NCBI RefSeq assembly: GCF_004331955.1 | Contig: NZ_CP036532.1 | Coordinates: 682,001 to 746,000 of the forward strand | DNA: 64,000 nt | Source of the DNA: Roseitalea porphyridii | GTDB taxonomy: Bacteria > Pseudomonadota > Alphaproteobacteria > Rhizobiales > Rhizobiaceae | Reading direction: 5' to 3' | Shown: positions 1 through 8,954 of the stretch, one piece after another | How the letters are laid out: the number at the start of each line of letters is the position of its first letter | Position numbering within the stretch: the first letter of the stretch is position 1 | The notes under the pieces: model-generated | What the model saw: the letters and a program-made list of their open reading frames with translations, nothing else | Told to the model about the DNA's origin: nothing | The model's database searches: none | Translations under genes and position numbers: made by a program

Positions 1-444
1 GCCATAGGTCAGCGTCAGCAGCGATCCGCCCGGGTTGAGCATGTCCGCGGCGTGCTGGGCGACCTCGGTGAACGAATAGGCCGAGATCACCATGGTCCGC
101 ACGAAATTCTCGCGCGTGGTCACGTCGACATAGCGGCCCTTGAGCTGCGAACGGTCGGTGAAGCCGATCGCATGGACCACGAAGTCCAGTGTGCCCCATT
201 CGTTCTTCAGCGTTTCGAACACTTCGGCGACGGTCTCCACCCGTTCGACGTCGCAGGGCATGACCAGCTTCGAGCCCGCCTCGGCCGCCAGCGGCTTGAC
301 GCGCTTGCCCAGCGCATCGCTCTGGTAGGTGAAGGCCAGTTCGGCGCCCTGTTCGGCCACCGCCCGCGCGATGCCCCAGGCGATCGAATGGTTGTTGGCG
401 ACCCCCATGATCAGGCCGCGTTTTCCGGCCATCAGTCCCGCCAT
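1..444 (-). CDS. fabI: enoyl-ACP reductase (NADH), C-terminus cut by window edge
   Basis: FabI reduces trans-2-enoyl-ACP with NADH in the last step of each type II fatty acid elongation round, in the cytosol. The visible 148 residues are the N-terminal half of a short-chain dehydrogenase-like fold. They start with KRGLIMGVANNHSIAWGIA, the atypical FabI nucleotide-binding loop with the glycine spacing of enoyl reductases, and continue to the VVHAIGF strand. The start at 444 gives MAGLMAGKRG. It lies 26 bp beyond the fabB stop, so fabA, fabB and fabI form one minus-strand operon. The catalytic Tyr/Lys region lies outside the window. Confidence 0.93.
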   Translation of the reverse strand, partial: MAGLMAGKRGLIMGVANNHSIAWGIARAVAEQGAELAFTYQSDALGKRVKPLAAEAGSKLVMPCDVERVETVAEVFETLKNEWGTLDFVVHAIGFTDRSQLKGRYVDVTTRENFVRTMVISAYSFTEVAQHAADMLNPGGSLLTLTYG

Positions 445-470
445 CGCTGTCTCCCGCTTCCGCTTTTTGG

Positions 471-1691
471 TTATTGGTCGTAGCGCTGGAAGGCCAGCGT
501 CGCGTTGGTGCCGCCAAATCCGAACGAATTGGAGATGGCGATGTCGAAGTCCACGTCGTCGAGCCGCGACCGGGCGATCGGAACGCCGTCGAACTTCTCA
601 TCGAGCTCGTCGATATGAGCGCTCTCGCAGATGAATTTGTTGTTCATCATCAACAGCGTGTAGATCGCCTCCTGAACGCCGGTCGCGCCGAGCGAATGGC
701 CGGTCAGGGACTTGGTCGAGGAGATGTGCGGCATCGTCTCGCCGAACACGGTGCGGATCGCGTCGATCTCGCGCTCGTCGCCGACCGGCGTCGAGGTCCC
801 GTGCGTGTTGATGTAGGTGACGGTCCCGTCGATGGTCGACAGCGCCATCTTCATGCAGCGCACCGCGCCCTCGCCCGAAGGGGCGACCATGTCGTAGCCG
901 TCCGAGGTGGCCCCGTAGCCGACGATCTCGCCGTAGATCTTCGCGCCGCGCGCCTTTGCGTGTTCGAGTTCCTCGAGCACGAGGACCCCGGCGCCGCCGG
1001 CGATGACGAAACCGTCGCGGCTGACGTCATAGGCGCGCGAGGCGGTTTCGGGCGTCCCATTGTGCTTGGTCGACATCGCACCCATCGCGTCGAAAAGGTT
1101 CGACATGGTCCAGTCGAGGTCCTCGCTGCCGCCGGCGAACACCATGTCCTGCTTGCCCATCTGGATCAGCTCGTAGGCGTTGCCGATGCAGTGGTTCGAG
1201 GTCGCGCACGCCGACGAGATCGAATAGTTGATGCCCTTGATCTTGAACGGCGTCGCCAGCGTCGCCGAAGCGGTGGAGCTCATCGCCTTGGGGACGGCGA
1301 ACGGGCCGATCCGCTTGGGCGAATTGTTCTTCTGGGTCAGAAGGGCCGCTTCGAAGATGGTCCGCGTGGACGGCCCGCCCGAACCCATGATGATGCCGGT
1401 GCGCTCGTTCGAAACGAGATCCTCGCCGAGCCCGGCATCCTCGATCGCCTGGCGCATGGCAAGAAAGTTCCAGGCCGAGCCCCGCGCAAGGAACCGCGCC
1501 TCGCGCCGGTCGAGCACCTCGAACGGATCGAGCGAGGGCGCGCCATGCACGTGGCACTTGAAGCCCAGTTCCTCATATTCCGGCGCGTGGCTGATGCCTG
1601 AGCGCGCCTCGCGCAGCGAGGCCAGAACCTCGTCCGTGTCGTTGCCGATGGACGAGATGATCCCCATGCCGGTGATGACGACGCGTTTCAT
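471..1691 (-). CDS. fabB: 3-oxoacyl-ACP synthase I (beta-ketoacyl-ACP synthase)
   Basis: FabB condenses malonyl-ACP with acyl-ACP and is needed to elongate the cis-unsaturated intermediate made by FabA. The protein has 406 residues, the normal length. The thiolase-fold catalytic triad is visible: Cys162 in SSACATS, His297 in INTHGTSTP and His332 in TGHSLGA. The start chosen at 1691 ([10 protein letters not shown]) matches the family N-terminus. The frame stays open to 1964, but the extra residues are not synthase-like and overlap fabA. It sits between fabA and fabI in the same direction. Confidence 0.97.
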   Translation of the reverse strand: MKRVVITGMGIISSIGNDTDEVLASLREARSGISHAPEYEELGFKCHVHGAPSLDPFEVLDRREARFLARGSAWNFLAMRQAIEDAGLGEDLVSNERTGIIMGSGGPSTRTIFEAALLTQKNNSPKRIGPFAVPKAMSSTASATLATPFKIKGINYSISSACATSNHCIGNAYELIQMGKQDMVFAGGSEDLDWTMSNLFDAMGAMSTKHNGTPETASRAYDVSRDGFVIAGGAGVLVLEELEHAKARGAKIYGEIVGYGATSDGYDMVAPSGEGAVRCMKMALSTIDGTVTYINTHGTSTPVGDEREIDAIRTVFGETMPHISSTKSLTGHSLGATGVQEAIYTLLMMNNKFICESAHIDELDEKFDGVPIARSRLDDVDFDIAISNSFGFGGTNATLAFQRYDQ

Positions 1692-1717
1692 GATGGTTTC
1701 CCGTTTCTGTGCCGGCG

Positions 1718-2224
1718 TCAGGCCTGGAACAGGCCGACGCGCAGGTCGCTGGCCTGGTAGATGGTCTCGCCGTCGGCCTTCATCCAGCCGTCGGCGATGC
1801 CGAGCACCAGCCGGCCCCGGCGCACCCGTTTCAGATCGACGCCGTACTCGACCAGCTTGTTGTCGGGCGTGACCATGCCGGTGAACTTGACCTCGCCCGT
1901 CGACAGGGCGCGCCCCTTGCCCGGCTCGCCGAGCCAGCCGAGGTAGAAGCCGGTCAGCTGCCAAAGCGCGTCAAGGCCGAGGCAGCCGGGCATCACCGGA
2001 TCGCCGATGAAATGGCAGTCGAAAAACCAAAGGTCCGGCGTGATGTCGAACTCGGCGCGGATCTGGCCCTTGTCGTGGGCGCCGCCCTCTTCGGAAACAT
2101 GCGTGATCCGGTTGAACATCAGCATGGGCGGGGCGGGAAGCTGCGCGTTGCCCGGTCCGAAGAGCTCGCCGCGCGCGCATTCGAGAATTTCCTCGTAGGT
2201 GTAGCTGGATTTCTGGTCGGCCAT
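1718..2224 (-). CDS. fabA: 3-hydroxydecanoyl-ACP dehydratase/isomerase
   Basis: FabA dehydrates 3-hydroxydecanoyl-ACP and isomerises the product to cis-3-decenoyl-ACP, the branch point to unsaturated fatty acids. The protein has 168 residues and one hot-dog domain, close to the E. coli length. Catalytic His71 ([10 protein letters not shown]) and Asp85 (GLDALWQ) are in the expected places. The start at 2224 ([10 protein letters not shown]) is preferred to upstream in-frame starts because it matches the family and the longer N-terminus is Arg/Pro-rich noise. It is the first gene of fabA-fabB-fabI and is transcribed divergently from irr. Confidence 0.96.
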   Translation of the reverse strand: MADQKSSYTYEEILECARGELFGPGNAQLPAPPMLMFNRITHVSEEGGAHDKGQIRAEFDITPDLWFFDCHFIGDPVMPGCLGLDALWQLTGFYLGWLGEPGKGRALSTGEVKFTGMVTPDNKLVEYGVDLKRVRRGRLVLGIADGWMKADGETIYQASDLRVGLFQA

Positions 2225-2460
2225 GCCGCTGGGAGACCTCCGATCGATTGTTCTTTTCGGGCGAGCTCGGCAGCCGGTCCGGCCGGTTTGGTCGTGCGCC
2301 CTGTCCGCGCTCCCTACGCGTCGGGGCAACATGCCGCAAGGCCCGCTCCGATTGGCGCTATTGCGAATGCGCGCCATTGCGAATATATGAAAATGGTTCG
2401 TGGTGACAGGGGAAATCCCTGCCCGCAAAGCTGTTTTTGGGATCGAATCCGGGATCGACG
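2225..2460. promoter_or_regulatory. divergent fabA/irr promoter region
   Basis: This is a 236 bp spacer between two divergent starts, so it must hold both promoters. It contains the heptamer-like word ATTGCGAAT twice, at 2360-2368 and 2376-2384, 16 bp apart. It then runs into the most AT-rich part of the spacer (GAATATATGAAAATGG, 2381-2396). A regulator, possibly Irr itself, could bind here. The repeat is not a clear match to a named rhizobial iron box. Confidence 0.5.
2360..2384. repeat. direct repeat ATTGCGAAT x2 in the fabA-irr spacer
   Basis: Two perfect copies of ATTGCGAAT start 16 bp apart. The spacing puts the copies about one and a half helical turns apart. Their position in a divergent promoter suggests an operator, but no factor can be named from the sequence. 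Confidence 0.4.
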
Positions 2461-2904
2461 ATGACCCAGACCCGCGGCGCCGACATCGAAAGGCCCGATA
2501 CGCGAGACCTGCTCCAGGGCGTCGGTCTGCGGCCGACGCGTCAGCGCGTTGCGCTCGCGTCGATGCTGTTCGGCGAGCAGGACCGGCACATCGCGGCCGA
2601 GGATCTGCACCGGCAGGCGGTCGACAACGGCATACCGGTGTCGCTGGCGACGGTCTACAATACGCTGCACCAGTTCACCGAGGCCGGTCTTCTGCGCATT
2701 CTCGCGGTCGAGGGTCAGCGCACCTATTTCGACACCAACACCTCCGACCACCACCATTTCTTCTTCGAGGATACGGCCGAGGTGATGGACGTGCCCGATG
2801 GCGCGGTGACGGTCGACAACCTTCCCGCGCCGCCCGAGGGCATGGAAATCGCCAATGTCGATGTGGTGATCCGCCTGCGTCCGGCGCGCAAGACCCGGCG
2901 CTGA
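2461..2904 (+). CDS. irr: Fur-family iron response regulator Irr
   Basis: Irr is the Fur-superfamily regulator that represses haem synthesis and other genes under iron limitation in Rhizobiales and is controlled by haem. The 147-residue protein has the Fur winged helix at about residues 20-85 ([15 protein letters not shown], then [12 protein letters not shown]). The His-rich stretch HHHFFFED follows at 97-104, corresponding to the metal/haem-binding region of Irr. The ATG at 2461 was chosen; a TTG 24 bp upstream would add eight residues with no better ribosome site. Adjacency to fabA is common in Rhizobiales and supports Irr rather than Fur/Mur. Confidence 0.88.
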   Translation: MTQTRGADIERPDTRDLLQGVGLRPTRQRVALASMLFGEQDRHIAAEDLHRQAVDNGIPVSLATVYNTLHQFTEAGLLRILAVEGQRTYFDTNTSDHHHFFFEDTAEVMDVPDGAVTVDNLPAPPEGMEIANVDVVIRLRPARKTRR

Positions 2905-2959
2905 AGCGCGGTCTTTTCCTCTCCAGTATTGCCGCTGCGTCGGAACGAACGGTCCGTCC

Positions 2960-3505
2960 CTATTCGATGATCTCGTCGGGGTAGGCGCCCCACAGGTCCG
3001 CCTGCGCCGTGAAGCCGCGCAGCGTTCGGTCGCCGTGACGCACTTCCAGTTCGCACCAGGCGCCGTCGCAAGCCTCCACCCTGCCGACCACGCCCGGCTG
3101 CAGCATGGCGACGGCATCGGCGCCGCCGCGCGGCTCGCTGTAGAGCGTGATCACGCTGCGCGCGTCGCGCGCATTGCGCCATGGCGTCGCGATCACGGTC
3201 CGCGTGCCCGACAGCAGCGAGCCGTGGATCCAGCCCGTATCACCTTCGGAATCGCGGACGCGGCGCCAGTTGTCGTATTCCTGGATCACCTCGAGCGGCA
3301 GCCCCGATTTCATGTAGCGCCAGGCCACGGCATATTGCTTGCCCGGGCCGACGCGCATGTTCACCCGCTCGGCCTTCAGCGAGACGAAGCGCGGAAGCGG
3401 CAGGCCGCTCGGGCCGCGCGATACCGAACTTGTCGTCTGGGCGGCCGCGACATCGGCCAGGCCGCAGGGAATGAACGCCAGCGCGGCGATGAGAACCCAA
3501 CGCAT
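2960..3505 (-). CDS. exported SH3-domain protein
   Basis: The 181-residue protein begins with a signal peptide (MRWVLIAALAFIPCGLADVAAAQ, cut near residue 23). Two bacterial SH3-like repeats follow at about 40-105 and 115-175. The first contains the typical VNMRVGPGKQYAVAW run and WRRVRDSEGDTGWIHG. The second has LYSEPRGGADAVAML and a Cys pair (VEACDGAWCELE). Such periplasmic SH3 proteins usually bind peptidoglycan or act as cell-wall accessory proteins. No catalytic domain is present. The gene converges on irr and stands alone. Confidence 0.82.
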   Translation of the reverse strand: MRWVLIAALAFIPCGLADVAAAQTTSSVSRGPSGLPLPRFVSLKAERVNMRVGPGKQYAVAWRYMKSGLPLEVIQEYDNWRRVRDSEGDTGWIHGSLLSGTRTVIATPWRNARDARSVITLYSEPRGGADAVAMLQPGVVGRVEACDGAWCELEVRHGDRTLRGFTAQADLWGAYPDEIIE

Positions 3506-3737
3506 CGTGTCACCATCGGTTTCGGCGGGAACCGGCCGCCGTGTCGTCGCGGGGCGCGGCCCGGGACGGGCGCAGACCCCTTTGCACCGGCGGGCGCGCT
3601 TGCTAGACAGAGCGCGTCTGCCTGACCGGCGTCGACCGTCGCACGGGTTGGTTAACAAGCCATGAACCGGCGGCCCCGCCGGATGTCCCGATCCCGCGCT
3701 CGGCCGGCGGAACGGGGGCGAAGGAAAGGTCTCAATC

Positions 3738-4733
3738 TTGGACAAGAAGCCGTTCGTCGTCGTCACGCGCCGCCTGCCGGACCGGGTCGAAGCGCGCATG
3801 CGTGAACTGTTCGACGTGCGGCTGAACGGCGATGACCGCGCCTATGGTCGCGACGATCTGGCCCGCGCCATGGCCGAGGCGGACGTGCTGGTTCCCACGG
3901 TAACCGACCGCATCGACGCCGAACTGATCGAGGCGGCCGGGCCGCGCCTGAAGTTGATCGCCAATTTCGGCAATGGCGTCGACAATATCGACGTCGCCGC
4001 CGCCCACGCGCGCGGCATCTTCGTAACCAACACGCCCAACGTTCTCACCGAGGACACCGCCGACATGACGCTGGCGCTGATCCTCGCCGCGCCACGCCGC
4101 ATCGTCGAGGGCGCCGGCTACCTTCTGGGCGAGGATCGCTGGGCGGGCTGGTCGCCGACATGGATGCTCGGCCACCGCATCCACGGCAAGCGGCTTGGCA
4201 TCGTCGGCATGGGACGGATCGGCATCGCCGTCGCGCGGCGCGCGCGCGCCTTCGGGCTTGCGATCCACTATCACAACCGCAAGCGGGCCGCCCAGGCGAT
4301 CGAGGAAGAGCTCGGCGCCACCTATTGGGAAAGCCTCGACCAGATGCTGGCCCACATGGACATCGTCTCGGTCAACTGCCCCTATACGCCGGCGACGTTT
4401 CACCTTCTGTCGGCGCGCCGGCTCGAACTGCTGCGGCCGAGCGCGTTTCTGGTCAACACCGCGCGCGGCGAGATCATCGACGAGGACGCGATGATCCGTC
4501 TGCTCGAGGATGGCCGCCTTGCCGGTGCCGGTCTCGACGTTTTCGAGCACGAGCCGAAGGTCGACGAGCGGCTCTGCAAGCTGGCCGAGAAGGGCCGGGT
4601 CGTGCTGCTGCCGCACATGAGCTCGGCCACGATCGAAAGCCGCATCGAGATGGGTGAGAAGGTGATCATCAACATCCGCATGGTGGCCAGCGGCGACCGC
4701 CCGCCCGACCGGGTCCTGCCGTCGATGGTCTAG
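3738..4733 (+). CDS. D-isomer specific 2-hydroxyacid dehydrogenase (glyoxylate reductase-like)
   Basis: A 331-residue NAD(P)-dependent oxidoreductase that probably reduces glyoxylate, hydroxypyruvate or another 2-oxoacid. The nucleotide-binding loop GMGRIG is near residue 157. The catalytic Arg lies in NTARGEIID, the Glu in DVFEHEPKVDE and the His in LLPHMSSATIE. The start codon is TTG at 3738, preceded by AAGGAAAGG at a suitable distance; no better ATG gives the conserved KPFVVVTRRLP strand. The exact substrate cannot be read from sequence. The gene has no operon partner. Confidence 0.88.
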   Translation: MDKKPFVVVTRRLPDRVEARMRELFDVRLNGDDRAYGRDDLARAMAEADVLVPTVTDRIDAELIEAAGPRLKLIANFGNGVDNIDVAAAHARGIFVTNTPNVLTEDTADMTLALILAAPRRIVEGAGYLLGEDRWAGWSPTWMLGHRIHGKRLGIVGMGRIGIAVARRARAFGLAIHYHNRKRAAQAIEEELGATYWESLDQMLAHMDIVSVNCPYTPATFHLLSARRLELLRPSAFLVNTARGEIIDEDAMIRLLEDGRLAGAGLDVFEHEPKVDERLCKLAEKGRVVLLPHMSSATIESRIEMGEKVIINIRMVASGDRPPDRVLPSMV

Positions 4734-4840
4734 GCACGTCCTTGCCGAGTTCGGCAAGGCGACCGCGGCGTGTTCACCCCGATCCCCGGAACACTCGGAT
4801 GATTGAATGCTGGTTCGCCCGCGAGCGGGCGTAAAGGGCG

Positions 4841-4865
4841 GGGCCAGCCCATCAGGGGCCGGCCC
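4841..4865 (-). terminator. probable terminator of the Ala/Lys-rich protein gene
   Basis: GGGCCAGCCC and GGGCCGGCCC form a 10-bp stem with one mismatch around a 5-nt loop, just after the minus-strand stop at 4884. The following T-run is weak (GCCCTTTA). A second hairpin, CCTTGCCGA/TCGGCAAGG at 4740-4759, follows the plus-strand dehydrogenase and may serve that gene, although it too lacks a T-tract. Confidence 0.45.
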
Positions 4866-4883
4866 GTCGCCTTGCCTGCCGCC

Positions 4884-5786
4884 TCAGGCCTTCTTCTTGG
4901 CCTGGGCCTGCCAGTCGCGGATCTGCCGGTCGCTGAACGGCATGTAGTCGTCGATCCGCTGGATGTCGGCCGCGCTCAGCGCCGCGATCTGGGCGAACGT
5001 GGTGATGCCCTGTTCGTTGAGCTGGCGCTCGGCGACCGGGCCGATGCCCTTGATGTCGGTGAGCTTGTCCTTGGCGCCGGTCGGCGCCGTGAAAAGCGGT
5101 CCTTCCGGAGCGGGTTTGGTCGGCGGCGTGCCGGCGCTGGCGGCAGCAGCCTTGGCGGCGGGCTTGGCCTTGCCACCTGCCGCGGCGGAGCTGGTCGCCG
5201 CCTTTCCTTTGCTCTTTGCCGGCTTGGCGGCTGCGCTGGCCGAGGTCGTACCGGCCGTCGCCGCCTTGTTTTTGCCCTTGGCCGGCTTGGCGGCTGCGCC
5301 TGCTGCCGTGGCGCCCGTCCCCGCCTTGCCCTTCGTGCCGGCTGCCTTGCCCTTGGCGGCCGTACCGCCGGTCGCTGACGCCGCGCCGGCAGTCTTGGCC
5401 GTGGCGCCCGCGGACTTGGCTTTCCTGGCCGGCTTGGCCTTGCCGGCGTCGCCGGTGGTCGTCGTCCGGATCACGGCCGGTTCGGGGACCGCCGACGGCG
5501 CGGTCGAAACCGTCTCGGCCGGCATCGCCGAGCCTGCCGCCGGGGTGCCCGCGCGGCTCGGTGCGCCCGTCCTCGCCGTCACGCCGCCCGGGTCGGGCAG
5601 CGCATAGTCCTTGGCGCCGCTCGCGGCCGCCCGGCTCGTTCCCGGCATCCGCACCAGCGGCTTGCCCGCCTGTTCGTTGTCCGGTCGCAGGGAGCCGTCG
5701 AGCGCCTTGCGCGACAGCAGCAGATAGAGCCACGCCACGATCGCGATCGCGACGACGGCCAGGCAGATCATCAAGAACAAGAACAT
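4884..5786 (-). CDS. membrane-anchored Ala/Lys-rich protein with C-terminal helix-hairpin-helix
   Basis: A 300-residue protein in three parts. Residues 1-24 are one hydrophobic segment (MFLFLMICLAVVAIAIVAWLY). Residues about 95-225 are a low-complexity Ala/Lys/Gly/Pro stretch with many KGKA, KPAK and AAKPA units, like histone H1 or AlgP tails. Residues about 240-300 form a compact domain (LTDIKGIGPVAERQLNEQGI) resembling helix-hairpin-helix/DUF4332-type folds that bind nucleic acid or serve as fusion tails. No enzyme motif is present. It is a single minus-strand gene; function unknown. A role holding nucleic acid or an acidic partner at the membrane is only a guess. Confidence 0.75.
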   Translation of the reverse strand: MFLFLMICLAVVAIAIVAWLYLLLSRKALDGSLRPDNEQAGKPLVRMPGTSRAAASGAKDYALPDPGGVTARTGAPSRAGTPAAGSAMPAETVSTAPSAVPEPAVIRTTTTGDAGKAKPARKAKSAGATAKTAGAASATGGTAAKGKAAGTKGKAGTGATAAGAAAKPAKGKNKAATAGTTSASAAAKPAKSKGKAATSSAAAGGKAKPAAKAAAASAGTPPTKPAPEGPLFTAPTGAKDKLTDIKGIGPVAERQLNEQGITTFAQIAALSAADIQRIDDYMPFSDRQIRDWQAQAKKKA

Positions 5787-5869
5787 GGTCCGAACCCCTC
5801 GGCTTTGTCGGCGCCATGGTCAGCCAGTGGCGCCCCTCCGGCCCTTAATTGCGTGCGAGCCCATTGCCG

Positions 5870-6634
5870 TCAAGCGCGCCTTCCGTAACGCATCGTCTCG
5901 AACCGGCAAGACAGTGCGTCGTATAGCAGCAGCCGGCCGAACAGCGGCTCGCCGGCTCCGGTCAGCAGCTTGATTGCCTCGGCGGCCATCAGCGAACCGA
6001 TGACGCCGGCCAGCGCGCCAAGGACCCCCGCCTCGGCGCAGCTGGGCACCGTGCCCGGCCGCGGCGGTTCCGGAAACAGGTCGCGGTAGCGCGGCAGGGC
6101 GCGGCCGTCGCCGTCGGCGCGGTGCGGCGCCAGAACGGTCACCGATCCGTCGAAACGCTGGATGGCCCCGGCGACCAGCGGAATCGCAAGGCGTTCGGCG
6201 GCATCGGCCACGCAGTACCGCGTGTCGAAATTGTCGGATCCGTCGAGAACGACGTCATGGCCTTCGAGCAGCGCATCGGCATTGTCCGGCGCGATCCGGT
6301 TCCGCTTCGTGTCGACCCGTACGTGCGGATTGAGCGCGGCGATCTGCGCTGCGGCGCTGTCGACCTTGAAGGCGCCGATGTCGCCGGTCGCGTGCAGCGT
6401 CTGCCGCTGGAGGTTGGAGAGCGAGACCACATCGTCGTCGATGATCGTCAGATGCCCGACGCCGGCGGCAGCCAGATAGGTCAGGACCGGCGAGCCGAGC
6501 CCGCCCGCGCCGACCATCGCCACGCGCGCGCCGGCAAGCGCCTGCTGGCCGCGTCCGCCGATCTCGGGCAGCACGATATGGCGCGCATAGCGCTCGATCT
6601 CGTCGGGTCCGAGCGTACGCGGTCCGTCAGCCAT
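5870..6634 (-). CDS. ThiF/MoeB/HesA-family adenylyltransferase lacking the zinc cysteines
   Basis: Members of this family adenylate the C-terminal Gly-Gly of a ubiquitin-like sulfur carrier such as MoaD or ThiS. The 254-residue protein has the ATP loop GAGGLGSP near residue 38, NLQRQ near 80, DGSDNFDTR near 130 and the PSCAEAGVLG crossover segment. MoeB proteins normally end in two CxxC zinc motifs. Here only isolated cysteines occur and the chain ends at FETMRYGRRA without a CxxC. The start at 6634 overlaps the recF stop by 8 bp, so it is probably co-translated after recF. Carrier partner unknown. Confidence 0.85.
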   Translation of the reverse strand: MADGPRTLGPDEIERYARHIVLPEIGGRGQQALAGARVAMVGAGGLGSPVLTYLAAAGVGHLTIIDDDVVSLSNLQRQTLHATGDIGAFKVDSAAAQIAALNPHVRVDTKRNRIAPDNADALLEGHDVVLDGSDNFDTRYCVADAAERLAIPLVAGAIQRFDGSVTVLAPHRADGDGRALPRYRDLFPEPPRPGTVPSCAEAGVLGALAGVIGSLMAAEAIKLLTGAGEPLFGRLLLYDALSCRFETMRYGRRA

Positions 6635-7781
6635 CCTCGCTCACCGTTCCTTCAGTGACGCGGAAATACTGGGCGCGCGGACCGAGTGCGTCAAACAGCG
6701 ACCGGTCTGTGCCTGTCATGAAGGCCTGCCCGCCCAGATGATCGACCCGGTCGAACAGCGCCGCCCGACGCTCGGGGTCCAGATGGGCGGCGATCTCGTC
6801 GAGCAGCAGGATCGGCGTCATCCCGCTCACCCGCGCCGTCAGGCCGGCATGGGCGAGGACGAGACCGGTCAGCAGCGCCTTCTGCTCGCCGGTCGAGCAA
6901 AGGCCCGCCTCGATGCCCTTTTGCGCGTGAAGGACATGCAGGTCGGCCCGGTGCGGCCCGGCCAGCGTTCGCCCGGCCGCGCGATCGCGATGGCGCCCGG
7001 CGGCCAGGTCCCCGGCGAGCATGGTTTCGATCTCGCCGGCGCTCGCGCCGTGCGCGTGGGTTTGCTCGAGTTCGCCCGAAAGGACGATCGCCGCGCGCGC
7101 GAACGGGCCGTCATCGCCGCCGGCCGCGATCAGGTCCGAGAGCAGCGTCACCAGTTCCTGCCGGGCGGCGATCATCGCCGTTCCGAGCGCGGCGAGCTGC
7201 GCCTCGATTGCCGCGAACATCGCCTCGGTCTGCGCGCCGTGGCCCGATTCCAGCAGCCGGTTGCGCTGGCGCATGGCCTGCTCGTAGTCGCGCGCCCGCT
7301 TGCCATGGGCCGGATCGATGGCCAGCACCATGCGGTCGACGAACCGCCGACGATCTGCGGCCGGTCCCGTGAACAGCCCGTCCATCGCCGGCGTGAGCCA
7401 CAACACGCGTGCCAGCCCGAGCAGTTCGTCGACGGAGCGGGCCGTCGTTCCGTTGATGCGCACCCGCCGCAGTCGCGCACCGTCGTCCCCCGGTGTCCCG
7501 CCGGCCGTCCCGGTGCCGACCGCGAAACTGTCATCGTCGCGGTTCAGGCGCATGAACACCGAAAAGCCGTCCGGCGCGCCCTTGCGCGTCATGTCGGAAA
7601 GCTGTGCCCTGCGCAAGCCGCGCCCCGGCGACAGCAGCGAGATCGCTTCGATCAGGTTGGTCTTGCCGGCCCCGTTCGGCCCGGCCAGCACCACGTGCCG
7701 CCCGTCGAGCGTCGCCGAGGCCCGGCCGTAGTTGCGGAAATCGGTCAGCGTGACTTCGGCGAGACGGACCCTGACGCTCAT
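6627..7781 (-). CDS. recF: DNA replication/repair protein RecF
   Basis: RecF binds gapped DNA and helps RecOR load RecA. It is an SMC-like ATPase of 384 residues. The N-terminus LTDFRNYG and Walker A GPNGAGKT (34-41) are visible, and the Walker B/signature region LLLDEIAAHLD lies near the C-terminus. The start at 7781 (MSVRVRLAEV) is chosen over an in-frame upstream codon because the family begins just before the LTxFRNY strand. It follows dnaN on the minus strand with a 54 bp gap, giving the classical dnaA-dnaN-recF order. Confidence 0.95.
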   Translation of the reverse strand: MSVRVRLAEVTLTDFRNYGRASATLDGRHVVLAGPNGAGKTNLIEAISLLSPGRGLRRAQLSDMTRKGAPDGFSVFMRLNRDDDSFAVGTGTAGGTPGDDGARLRRVRINGTTARSVDELLGLARVLWLTPAMDGLFTGPAADRRRFVDRMVLAIDPAHGKRARDYEQAMRQRNRLLESGHGAQTEAMFAAIEAQLAALGTAMIAARQELVTLLSDLIAAGGDDGPFARAAIVLSGELEQTHAHGASAGEIETMLAGDLAAGRHRDRAAGRTLAGPHRADLHVLHAQKGIEAGLCSTGEQKALLTGLVLAHAGLTARVSGMTPILLLDEIAAHLDPERRAALFDRVDHLGGQAFMTGTDRSLFDALGPRAQYFRVTEGTVSEDG

Positions 7782-7835
7782 GACGGACCGTCTGCCCGGC
7801 GCGACCGCGTGATGCAAGCGCGCGCCCGGCGGCGA

Positions 7836-8954
7836 TCACACGCGCATCGGCATGAGCACATAAAGCGCGTTCTTGTCGTCGGGGTTCTCGATCAGCGTCG
7901 GTGAGCCGGCGTCGGCGAACGAGAACTTGACGTCGCTGCTCGAAAGCTGGCTGGCGATGTCGAGCAGGTAGCGCGCGTTGAAGCCGATCTCGAGCGGATC
8001 GGACTCGTAGCCGGCCGGCAGTTCCTCGGTCGCCGAGCCCGAATCGGGATTGTTGACGGCAAGCGTGAGCTGTCCTTCGGCGAGCGCCAGCTTGACCGCC
8101 CGCCCGCGCTCCGAGGAGACGGTGGAAACCCGGTCGACGGCCTCGGTGAACACCTTGCGGTCGATCACCATGTCCTTGTCGTTGCCGGTCGGGATGACCC
8201 GCTCATAGTCCGGGAAGGTGCCGTCGATCAGCTTGGAGGTGAGCACCACCGAGCCGATCGTCAGGCGGATCTTGCTCTCGGACAGTTCGACCTGCACCGA
8301 CACGTCCGGATCATCGACCAGCTTCTGCAGCTCGCCGACGGTCTTGCGCGGCACGATCACGCCCGGAATGCTCTCGGCTCCGTCGGGCGCCTTGGTCTCG
8401 GCGCGGGCCAGCCGGTGTCCGTCCGTCGCCACCGCGCGCAGGACGATGTCACCGTCGCGCTCGGCGGTGTGCAGATAGATGCCGTTCAGATAGTAGCGCG
8501 TCTCCTCGGTGGAGATGGCGAACTGCGTGGCCTCGATCAGCCGGCGCAGCGTCTCGCTGTCGAGCCGGAACGTGTGGGAGAATTCGCCGGCGGCCAGTTG
8601 CGGAAAATCGCTCTCGGGCAGGCATTGCAGCTTGAACTGCGACCGGCCGGTGATCACGGTCATCGTGGCGCCGTCCGGTTCGGTCGCCAGCATCACTTCC
8701 GATCCGTCCGGCAGCTTGCGGACGATGTCGTAGAGAAGGTGCGCCGGCACGGTCGTCGCGCCGCCCTGCTCGACATGGGCGGGCACCGCCTCGTTGATCT
8801 CCAGATCGAGGTCGGTGGCGGTCATCGCCAAGCTGCCGCCATCGGCCCTGAGCAGCACGTTGGACAGGATCGGGATCGTGTTGCGGCGCTCCACCACGCG
8901 ATGGACATGGTTGAGGGATTTCAGGAGGTTGGCTCGCTCGAGAGTAACGCGCAT
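7836..8954 (-). CDS. dnaN: DNA polymerase III sliding clamp (beta subunit)
   Basis: The beta clamp encircles DNA and tethers Pol III and other polymerases. The protein has 372 residues, the family length, with three similar domains. It starts MRVTLERANLLKSLNHVHRVV and ends YVLMPMRV, the conserved C-terminal tail that lines the ligand pocket. The start at 8954 is preferred over the longer open frame to 9128, which adds low-quality residues. It lies downstream of dnaA after a 225 bp spacer that contains a hairpin, so dnaN probably has its own promoter. Confidence 0.97.
   Translation of the reverse strand: MRVTLERANLLKSLNHVHRVVERRNTIPILSNVLLRADGGSLAMTATDLDLEINEAVPAHVEQGGATTVPAHLLYDIVRKLPDGSEVMLATEPDGATMTVITGRSQFKLQCLPESDFPQLAAGEFSHTFRLDSETLRRLIEATQFAISTEETRYYLNGIYLHTAERDGDIVLRAVATDGHRLARAETKAPDGAESIPGVIVPRKTVGELQKLVDDPDVSVQVELSESKIRLTIGSVVLTSKLIDGTFPDYERVIPTGNDKDMVIDRKVFTEAVDRVSTVSSERGRAVKLALAEGQLTLAVNNPDSGSATEELPAGYESDPLEIGFNARYLLDIASQLSSSDVKFSFADAGSPTLIENPDDKNALYVLMPMRV

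Noticed and set aside
471-1964. A longer FabB with about 90 extra N-terminal residues
   Set aside because: The added residues are an out-of-frame reading of fabA and do not resemble synthases; the conserved start is at 1691.
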